Of a stretch of 64,000 nucleotides of DNA, positions 54,801 through 64,000 are shown piece after piece. Below the pieces are notes generated by a model. It was given only the letters and a program-made list of their open reading frames with translations, was not told the DNA's origin and searched no databases. The stretch spans positions 10,044,001-10,108,000 of the forward strand of contig OU612068.1 of assembly GCA_914767715.1 (NCBI GenBank), in the 5' to 3' direction. The position numbers and the translations under genes were made by a program. The stretch is from Membranipora membranacea. Its lineage: Eukaryota; Bryozoa; Gymnolaemata; Cheilostomatida; Membraniporidae. Each line of letters opens with the position of its first letter. The stretch's first letter is position 1.

Positions 54801-57800
54801 GGTACCGCATCATCAACTGGAATGGTGTAGAAATGGGAACAATGTCGGTTGTGTTTGAAAATACTTGACGCTGTTTATTTTCTGGTTTGTTTGGGACCGG
54901 CACAGAAATACCAAGCATCTTGTTTTGAAACTTCCTCCAGGGGCCTCCTGGGTGCATATGTTGACAGAGTTAAGTTTGAAATGTGAGCAAAACGCACTCA
55001 ATTTATATTACCGTATGGGAAAACAAAGGAATACAACTCCTGGGTCTGTTCTAGTTCTAAAAGTCACGAATTCCGTTGCAGCAGTGTATCAAATTGTTTT
55101 ATCAATAATTAATATTTTGAGTGCATTATGCTATGTTGGATAAAAAGTCACGCTAGAGAGTATTGAAATTCTTCACCTCACAAAGCCAATTATTGTCAAT
55201 CCCAATTAAAGCAGCGGCGTGCGAAAGTGAAATCATCCCACAAGCTTCCAAAGGGATCCGCTGAGGCAAAATAATACCGCTGGTTTGTTTTTCATAACAT
55301 ACCTGGCCCTGCAGGAAGCTGATTATGTATTTGATTTTAAAACATAGTTTCTTTGTAATGTGAGACTTTATAATTGGAGTGCATTACTAACCTTATCAGT
55401 CAATGAGTACCCAGCTAGGATACTTTGACTTTGCACAAAAGTTACAAACATAATGTTATTCTTGTGTTACATTGAAGCTTTCATTGTTTCCCAATGGTAC
55501 TATAATTCCCTTTGTCACGAAAAGCAAAATATTCCGTAATTCTTTTCAATGTTATGAATTTGAACGACATAGTTTAGATCAGCTTTGTTCAATGAGAAAT
55601 CTTACTTGGCAAGCGCTTTAAATTTTATTGAAGTTTGTGTCTACATTCCACATATGTAAAGCACTCCTAAAATTAGATCAGTGAAGCTGACAATGGGCTG
55701 CCAAGTCAACCAAAAAGAGAATTTAGTCCTATAAGACTATTATTGAGTTACTAATACAATAAAATTGTCAGTGCATCAGCCAAGCTCTAAGTCAGTTCAA
55801 TACCTGAATGAATATCGAATGAAAGTTATGCCAATAAAGTTTTTAGAAAACTCTGTATTTTCCCTTGTATCTAATTTCAAGCGACGGTTGGGGGCGGGTT
55901 GGCTTTAGGGACAGAATAGACCTAACTATGTTGGTAGAAGAGAGAAATGACGGAAGGTGGGATCATGTCACCAAGCATTTTGACTCGTATACATTGTACT
56001 TTGTTTGAATCTCCATGGAATTATCCCCCCCTTTCCTCAATTAGAAACAGTGCATCCTGCAGTATGGATCAGATATAGACCTCAAATGCTACCAGCTAAT
56101 TGAAGGAAATGACTATTTCCATTCTCTTCTTTGATGAGATTGATTGGAATTGATTGACAATTATCTAACCATTTGTGTTCCTCTCTATTTTCAGCTGCTG
56201 ATGTGACTACACCCATGACTCAGTCAACTCCGTAAGTAAAAATAAAATATCCTCTCCATCTAGCTTTAGGCATTGAGTTAATTTGGATGGTTGAGTTAAT
56301 GGTGTACCACTCGCCACCCACAAACATAATAGCTTGAGAACTCAGGCTTTCGCCCATAAGATTATATTGACATGTCAGGTTTGGAGGAAGATCCATCCTT
56401 GTGCAACATAACATGTGGAGTTAACAATTAAGATGAGGTTATTTTGCGTCACGTCACGTACAATATTTGGGTGTTTCCATCGCAATTCAAGCATCTTGCT
56501 CCATTTACCTAAACAAGCAGCAGTTTTCAGTGCAACAGTACACACCCAGTTCCAGAACCTCACAATAAACACACAATCAAGTTAATCTCTATAATGTATC
56601 AAAATTTTGGCCTTCACTGAACTGCCACCAGACCTGTTTACCAAAATTAGATACATAGGCATCTATGTCAAGATAAGAAACCAAGGAGAGGTAACAGTGG
56701 TCAACAAAAGGCATGGTGTCAGTGTTAACAGTGGCAAGGTGATAATTACAGGGATATATGAGAGGTGATTCAGTATCCTAGCATGTGGGCCTATCGCTAC
56801 ACGCCGCATAGTCATCATCATAGCTCTGTATCTACAGAAATTATGTCTTATCACCACAAGTGAATGATTATGTATTACGCACAATCCTCTATCAAAAAAG
56901 TATGCCGCCGAATTCCACTACTTAGTTTATTACTCGCCTCTAAGATAAGTCAAACTATCAACATATACTAGAAGCCCTACATGTATTACCACATGATTCA
57001 TATACAAGTGCAAAGATAAACTCTATCTTTGTTGGTATGTTTATTTCCAGTTATCGTCCAACACTAGATATTAAAATTTTAGTCAATACTTATTATTCAA
57101 CAAGATAAACAACAATCAAAATATTATGTATCATAGAAAAGGCATGTTAGGTTCAACAGCTCCAACCACTTGATTTTCTCATGACTGGAAAACTAAAAAC
57201 TGTATTTACTGTAGTTTACCGTCCTGCACGACATCCGCTGCTGCAGGTACATTTAATGGCATTGACACTGATTCATTAGATAGCCTTTGTCGCACAAAAG
57301 TGGGCAATACGAGAAATGGACATTGATGTCACTTCGCATCATTTCACTGATTGCATAAACGCATCTCCATATCATCACCTTTTGAGATATCAATGACACA
57401 TATAAGTGGACATCATTGTCAACATGATTGTTATGAAAGTGAAACAAGATACAAACATTCACACAAAAAAATGTGCTAATGCTCTTCATAATCCTATAAC
57501 TTTGATGCTGTCAGGCTGATTTCCTCAGATAATCCCTTTATATCAAAGTCATATGCTCACAGAGTAAGGATATATCCTTACTCTGTGATATGCTAATGCA
57601 CTTGTATTAAATACTTTGAAATATGCTGCCGCGTGATACTGATATACTAAATCAACAAACTATCTGCCTGAACTGATACTATCATTGCATGGAAAATGAC
57701 AGGAATGAATTCGGGCCTTGCAGGGAACCCGATTTTTTGCACTATAGTGTAACATCTTAAAATGGGAGATCTGCAGAGGTGCATTCCGTAGCCAGGGTCA

Positions 57801-60800
57801 ATGTTTTGGCAAGGGGATAGGGCCTCAAGGGATACATACTGCAAACCTTACTTGCCATCAGCCTGTAGACAGATTTCACCCTCCCTGATTTCACTATTGA
57901 TCCCAATGTGTTGCGTACATATAGCCTTAAGCCAGGGTTCTATGAGCAAGGTTAGCTGGTGCATTGCTTGTGATGTTCGCATTGAAGCCCCCAAATGCTG
58001 ACATAGGAATTCAAGATGAATACTTCTTTGCTAAGGCTTTATGAAAACTACTCCAACGTAATTCATTCCTTTTAAGATGAATTCATGTATGTAATTTAAT
58101 CTTAAAAGTATGATCGACCAATTGATTGAAAGTGGGTTCTTGTTAAACTTGGCCCCTGAAACGTAAAAATATTATGTTTTTAGTTGAATCAGATCTTTTT
58201 ATTCAATCTTTGGCTCAGACTTTCTTCCGAGAGCACCTGTTAGATAATGATAGTCCTGATCAATACAAGGAGAAGTTTTTGTATGCAAAGGGAACATATA
58301 ATATGGAATCAGAACGACTAAATCTGCAAAATACTGTATCCATGTGACCTAATTCTAAAATACTCGGATGGTAATTTAAGCTGCCCTGGCATGATTTGGT
58401 ATTTGGTATTTTTTACACTACATGATAAGCCTTTGTCTTAGGCAATGACCGTAAAAGAAACAATTGCCTAGGAATTTTTAACAATCCGAAACAAAGTAAG
58501 AGTCACGGGTAGATGCGACGGAAGCTTCAATTACAGCAATCTCTCTGACGACAACCTCTCCTTCCCTCTCAAATTGCCATCATAACAAAGACTTGAAGAC
58601 TTAAAATTATGTTGATTGCTAAGTAATCTTCTCTGCAAGGACTCGCAATTTCGGCCTGGATGAATCAAAATCGATAAAACACACAGAATAACGGAATAGC
58701 TGACAAACCATGGCTGTTTTTCTTCTCGCTTGGAACTGTAGCTTTTAGAAATAAGTTGTGATCACTAGCTACTAGGTAGGGCCTAAACCTTCATGCAGTG
58801 GTTGTGGAGTCTTGGTTTTATTATTGATGAATGAGTTCTCAGGTTTTTAAGGCCATAATTTGCCGCTGCTCGCCATTCAGTGCGAGTCAGGTGTACCAGA
58901 CGATAATGTTTGATTAAATGCTGCGTGATTTAGGGCGGATAATTGGTAAGCAATCTGAAAAGATAGCGTTAGGGCTTTTTTGTTATATTGTAAACTGTAA
59001 GTAAGCGTCCTTAGGGCGACTATAAACAAGACAAAAAGAAACAGTAAACAAAAAAAACTATTACACTCTCAGCAAACCTCAAGAGATTTGCCTCAGTTAT
59101 AGAGCCTCGAGCGAGATTGATTTCATAAAATAATATTGTTCTTGACCGACGTTATGTCCTGGGAGCGGTTTGACAGTGCAGCCACACAAGTTAGGTACTC
59201 AATCTAATGGAGGGTCGGGCGCATCTTGAGTGTTCAAGTTTCAAGGACGAATGAGTCTGTTGGTGGGAGAATCATTTAGGAATATGATGCATGTGGAATT
59301 TGATGAATGAGATCCTGTTATAAAACAATTTCGACTCTCTTGTGTTGGCCTGCCTCAGACATTTTTACAAAACTGTACATGGGAAATTTGAATATTGTCA
59401 ATTTTGTTGACTATGCCCCAGTCATGGGCTGTCATAACTCTCATCCACCATGAATTATTTAGCATATGGAATCATGGCAATAAGGTTTTCTCATCATTCC
59501 ATGCATATCATAATTTGATAACATCAATATCATTAGCAGTCGTGGATGTCTTTTGAGTAAAAAAGTGACATGGAGTGATGTGGTGAACAGTGCTTTCAGC
59601 AGGCTTTTCATTGCTCTGCAGAAAAGATTTAAACATCGCTTGATATTTCCTGTGTGAATCTCTTGGAAGTGTGTCCTTTCTTGTTAATCATGGCATCCAT
59701 CAATCAAACCCTCCCTACAATTATGCACACTAGAAATATGGTAATTTTGTTGAATTGCAATGTTTACTGCCCTGCATATAAGACTGATACATATTATAAT
59801 ACATTCAGGGAGTTATCATTATTGAATATTATGGGGATGTACTGGGGATGTTAGAGATGGTCTCTAGCTATGACTAGAGAAAGCACACGCCGTCTTGGCT
59901 AATTATTGATGATGAGACGAAGATGCTGGTGCCACCCATCAATACCTCATACTATTGACCTGGCCACCCGGCAGTTTTATTTGGAGCATTATAGAGACCT
60001 ACGTTTTGATGTAAATCAGGTCGAGTTGAACTTAAGATGGAGCAATTATCCTGCCAAGGAGTATTAACTCAAATCGTGAGGCCTCTCATGTGATCTTTCA
60101 CATCAACTAGCGTCAGTAAACTACTAAGGACTATTGGTAGATTTTTAAAAGCTTTTGATGGTGTTTTGAATTATCTTGAGTCCCTAAAAAATGTAGGTTC
60201 GATGTTGAAGTCTGAATCATACATTCTTTTATCTGCCACCAATTACGGGTTCAAAGTCTAACCAAAAGAGGGTCAAGTCGCTTTGTTGAAGCGATGTACT
60301 CAAAAGTACACAACTCCAAACTCTATCCTTGCATCGAAACTAGTAGGGCGGCTTCCATGCGAAATAAGAATGGGGATTTTAGATGTTGTTGGCAAATATT
60401 TGTGTGACCCTAGAATTGGGTAAATGACTTTGTCGCCAGTATTGGCGAGTTCTAGCCACCAAAATGCACCCATGCAGGATACCAGGTTTAGGCTGAATCA
60501 CTTGTCATTTCGATATTCTAATCTGTACTCATATACTATCAAAAGATCTAATATCAAATACAGAATGTAATTTCAAATTGGTTTACATTTCAATTCAAAA
60601 GCTGCCGAAAGAAGGGCAAAATGAAATACAAAATATAAAAACAAGAAATGTGAGCTACTTATAAACTAAATTATACCAGTCTCGTGTTCCATTCACTATT
60701 CACGATTCAATTTATATCTACTCTGTATTTTATTGTTTGCTTTAAAATATTGAGGTCACAAGGGTCTCAAATGAAACGCATTTAGCCTTGATGCCCCCAG

Positions 60801-63447
60801 GCACATACATGACAATATTGTTTCATTATAGCAAGCTGAAACTGTAGTGTCCAATTCCTGACTGATGATTATACGAGGCCCATACTCTATCACCTGGGCG
60901 TAATTCAACGTAATTTTCCAAATTAATGTCACCATAGTGCACGAGCCTAACTCTCAACACTAAGTGCCCAGAGGCGCAGTTGGCTATTTGATTCTTGAAA
61001 GACCTACAAAATTGCTAAGTGTTAGGTGATGTCTGCTGTGGACAATTCGCAGGTGCTCACGTAAAATTAGATAATGAAAGGTACAATGGTAAAACAAACA
61101 CCTCTCCACTTGGCAATTTGGATCGAAATAGTAGCATTCTTAAAACAAATATGCAGCTTGACTAACTAAGTATTACTGGGATAACTTATAGTATTAAATG
61201 TGCACTGAGCCAACATGACTATTATGGCATCACATAGCATCACATAACAGGGAAACACAGTATTAGCGGAAAACCAGTTCGTTTTTTATGGGAAAAAGTT
61301 GGCCTACCTATAATTTTGGGCAGATAGTTACTTGCTTTTACCTATAAGCTAAGAATAAAACAAATGATCAGGTCGCTATGATGACACACATAATTACATG
61401 CTGAGGAATGCCCTAAGTATGCAATATCTTGTCTTATCAAGGCTACTACCTCACGGAGATGGATGAGATTACACAGCAAAACCTGAAATCGTAAACTGAT
61501 GGGATCAAGTACTGTTTTTCCTATGGTTTATGCGAAATGTATCCTTCTATTAAAACATATTGGTGTAAGAATTTCTTATTCAGTTGTTGTCTCTTTCCTT
61601 TTTGTAGAGAACCATCCAGGACTACTGTGACACCCTCCCAGACTACCCCAGAGCCAACAACACCATCCACCCCGTCTACAATGCCAACCGAAGCACCTGT
61701 AAGTATGAGAGAGTGACTTCCTACGCCTATAATCTGAACTGAGAATTAGTCTTGGAAAACAGTCAAATTACAAGCTTCTAGATGGGAAAACCATATGGAA
61801 AACTGGGCTCATATCCCTCATAAGTCTTATCTAGCCTGTCTTGACAATCTTTGTTGGTGGGGGCGAGGCAAAGTTAAACAACAAAGGTCCCCCACCAACA
61901 GAGCTTGTTAAGACAGGCTAAATCGGTCATGCTGTTCTGTGAAGGCTGACAATAATAACTACCTTCCCTGGTGCTGACCCTAATTTTCGATGATCTTGTG
62001 GAATGTCACAGCATAGCGGGTGAATTATCAGATTGGTGTCCTAATGGCATCTCAAGGGACACCCCTACTTAGTAATGTGAGAAATGTGTCATCAGAAGAT
62101 CTATAGTGAGAGCTTTTAATATGTCACAAACCTATTTAGTGGCCTGAAATTTAACGTGATTTGAGTCCTTCTGCTGTATATTTGCCACTGTAAAGCTGAG
62201 TGGACACTGGACAGGGCCGGTAGGGAAATGTTTGTTGAAGGAAGGCGGTCAAGGTGTACTAATGACACATCTCTGGCATGTTTTCGAGTCGAGGCATGTG
62301 TCTCTAGAATTCAATACTAAAGCTTGAGGCTATGAAGGCTGCAATTTAACTGATCATCTCCCAGATAATCAAGTTACTATTTTACCAAACTAGCTTCGTC
62401 TTCTCAACGATTAACCGTTTGAAAAGTAAATCATCCACATAGCAAGCATAGTTTACTTACTACTGGCTCGCCTTACAATCTTTAACAAACAACATCAAGT
62501 GGATGAAGACTACAATTATCGGCTACTTGCCTAGATAAGATCACTGGGTATGAGGAGTCATCTACAAGCGGTGACAAAGTTCTCCCTAGACTCTAGAGCG
62601 AGGAGATTTACATAGGGTTACATTGTTGTCCTCGCCTAGGGGGAATCTTGTTTGTCAATAACTGCAAATTTATTGCTATTGTTTGCTGGTGGTTTTGAAG
62701 GTGGTTTTCTAGTAGCTTGTGAAAAGATGTTCATTGAAAAGTTTCCAATTTGTTTAGAGCCACAAGAATAATCATGATTTTTTTTGTGATGTTCAAACCA
62801 CTTTATCAAAAGGGCAAATGGAATTATGGACACAATGTATTGACTGGAATGTTTACCTCAAATTAACTTTTAACAAAGACAACTGCTCATCTTTTTTCAT
62901 CTGCCATCCCGGCTTTACTGTTCAGCTATTCATAACCGATAAGAAAATTCAGTTCCGTGTAGACCCAGGCTTTTTATCAATATAGATAAATTAATTGGAA
63001 AATTAAAATGACAAGTTTCTCAATATAGATTGAACTGATTTGATTGCCATTTTTTTATCAATCAGCAAGTCTGGAGACCTAGACACCACTAACCTCAGCC
63101 CACCAGGAATTAAAGTCCCCTCCGCTCAATCAGTGTTTTGTGTTTGTAATCAGATTGTCATGTTGAAAAACCCCAAGGCTTGGCTGACATCTCCTATTAG
63201 CATAAGATGTTGACAGTTTAGAATGTGTCACTCTCCTATACCTCATGCTCACTCCCTACCTGTGTGATGGTATTTTGTTTCACATAATGTTGTTTTCTTG
63301 TCACAGGTTGTCACAGAGCCCCCTGTCATTAATGAGAAGCCAGTGGTGGATAATATGAAGCTGCCTGAGGGGGGTATGCTGCCAGGTACACTTACTGGAG
63401 GTATGGTATATGAGTGGACGATTCCTCAGGACCTCTTCACCGACTCG
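51671..63447 (+). CDS. DAG1: Dystroglycan, 5' part (5 exons, continues beyond the window)
   Basis: Exons 51671-51820, 53056-53692, 56195-56231, 61608-61698, 63307-63447: 352 residues, all junctions GT-AG and in frame. Signal peptide 1-20 (MAYILYTTLVLAISTSLTQA). The N-terminal domain matches alpha-dystroglycan: LPSWLTYDSTTNELSGVP, then Cys117 and Cys199, spaced 82 as in the human disulfide pair, and VSGWQVQNNQPK. Furin site R-L-K-R at 247-250. A Ser/Thr/Pro stretch of about 60 residues follows, then the second cadherin-like domain opens (KLPEGGMLPGTLTGGMVYEW). By family knowledge dystroglycan is the laminin-binding core of the dystrophin complex at the plasma membrane. Transmembrane and cytoplasmic parts lie beyond 64 kb. 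Confidence 0.92.
53056..53692 (+). CDS. DAG1: Dystroglycan exon 2: alpha-DG N-terminal domain and furin site
   Basis: 637 nt, residues 51-262. It includes the cadherin-like domain, the second N-terminal subdomain with SVLSWIVGCG, and KVISKRRLKR followed by AFVTATPNPEEP. ATPNP lines up with human ATPTP after the furin cut. Acceptor TATTCTAG, donor GTAAGTATG. Confidence 0.93.
53693..56194. other. Dystroglycan intron 2
   Basis: 2.5 kb. A plus frame at 54865-55143 is open but has no domain or suitable splice sites. Nothing further was recognised. Confidence 0.5.
56195..56231 (+). CDS. DAG1: Dystroglycan exon 3: mucin-like microexon
   Basis: 37 nt, encoding ADVTTPMTQST between two split codons. 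Acceptor TATTTTCAG, donor GTAAGTAAA. Phase fits on both sides. Confidence 0.8.
56232..61607. other. Dystroglycan intron 3
   Basis: 5.4 kb, the longest intron here. It contains the palindrome at 57557-57588. Other short open frames look like chance. Confidence 0.5.
57557..57588. repeat. Perfect 32-bp palindrome
   Basis: TCACAGAGTAAGGATA followed directly by its exact reverse complement, inside dystroglycan intron 3. It shares AGAGTAAGG and CCTTACTCTGTGA with the hairpin at 1739-1769. Confidence 0.9.
61608..61698 (+). CDS. DAG1: Dystroglycan exon 4: mucin-like exon
   Basis: 91 nt, residues 276-305, almost only Thr, Pro, Ser and Glu (TTVTPSQTTPEPTTPSTPST). A densely O-glycosylated segment is expected. 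Acceptor TTTTTGTAG, donor GTAAGTATG. Confidence 0.85.
61832..61920. mobile_element. 89-bp hairpin element with 32-bp inverted arms
   Basis: Starts TAGCCTGTCTTGACAA and ends TTGTTAAGACAGGCTA. The 32-bp arms (61832-61863 and 61889-61920) pair with three mismatches and both contain GTTGGTGGGGG. It lies in dystroglycan intron 4 and is related to sequences at 16225 and 31886. Confidence 0.8.
63307..63447 (+). CDS. DAG1: Dystroglycan exon 5: start of second cadherin-like domain
   Basis: 47 codons, residues 306-352. It passes from VVTEPPVINEKP into KLPEGGMLPGTLTGGMVYEW and TIPQDLFTDS, the opening of the cadherin-like repeat that precedes the alpha/beta cleavage region. Phase 0 at both ends; donor GTGAGT. 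Confidence 0.88.
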
Positions 63448-64000
63448 GTGAGTAAACCATTGTGGAATCTGGTGAATTAAATCTCCCACACTAATAGTCA
63501 ATAATTAGTCATGTGAAAGAATGGTGTGCCAGAAATTTGGTTTGATTTTTGAGGGGAATCTCTGGGAATTAGTTTATATGAAGATTAATTGAGCAGCCCT
63601 GCCAACTCACGCCATGTCACATTTTGTCTTGAGTGGCAAACATAAGTTTCAGAGTGAGAATGATTTAATTTGAGAATAGATGAGTAAGCTTTGGCACCCT
63701 GAAGCGTTAATTTTGACACTTTCAATAATGTAAATTTTAGAGAATTATTAAGTTAGATTTGAATTTAATGACCCATCCTCAATTTCTGAGTAGGTGAAAG
63801 CGGTTTATTGAGAGACAGATTTGGCAGGCAATCACAGCCTCATTATTATCATAGCATGCAGTATGATGGAAAAGTACATATCTGCCAGATTGAGTCAATC
63901 TCGTAAAAAATTAATTAAATTTGTCACCAATCCAGTCACCATGTAAACTCAAACATATGACATAGGTGACCATGATATTCTGAGCAAACTCAAGCCAGTA
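63448..64000. other. Dystroglycan intron 5, cut by the window end
   Basis: No further dystroglycan exon is visible before the end, so the gene continues to the right. Confidence 0.6.

Noticed and set aside
3349-63447. Idea that PH-actin, TRIM and dystroglycan form one functional cluster
   Set aside because: Proximity in an animal genome over 60 kb is not evidence of joint function; nothing in the sequence ties their regulation.

Overview
This is metazoan nuclear DNA: AT-rich, with spliced genes whose GT-AG introns run from about 0.2 to 5.4 kb, microsatellites, fold-back elements and one tRNA-derived SINE. Dystroglycan, a family of TRIM-like genes and a PH-actin protein point to an invertebrate animal. 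Composition and SINE would suit a marine deuterostome or lophotrochozoan, but the sequence alone does not fix the phylum. All gene models below come from hand-read splice sites that join in frame; none has transcript support.

Region 1 (about 1.2-18.3 kb, minus strand) is one gene of at least 14 coding exons. It encodes an N-terminal helical segment, a long Ser/Thr-rich disordered region, a PH domain and a C-terminal actin fold with recognisable nucleotide-binding motifs. One exon (6669-6873) carries both the last PH helix and the first actin motif, so the fusion is built into the gene. I know of no named family with this layout, and it is the most unusual protein here.

Region 2 (21.3-41.8 kb) is a local cluster of TRIM-like genes (RING, two B-boxes, coiled coil, NHL-like propeller) sharing one exon plan: copy A (minus, intact), copy B (minus, internally deleted pseudogene), an orphan B-box2 fragment, copy C (minus, intact frame but with a RING zinc-ligand Cys changed to Ser) and copy D (plus, divergent from C, with an extra intron inside B-box2 and a weak last donor). 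RING and B-box exons are nearly identical between copies, while the propeller exons have diverged. Copies A-C share a short element just upstream of their start codons.

Region 3 (about 42-51.6 kb) holds no gene I can support. Region 4 (51.7 kb to the end, plus strand) is the 5' part of a dystroglycan gene: signal peptide, N-terminal domain with its two cysteines, a furin site, a very short mucin-like stretch over two small exons, and the start of the second cadherin-like domain. It runs off the window.

Repeats worth noting are a 347-bp fold-back element in a TRIM A intron, a family of short hairpins with TAGCCTGTCTTGACAA ends in three introns, and a palindrome family built on AGAGTAAGG with copies 56 kb apart.
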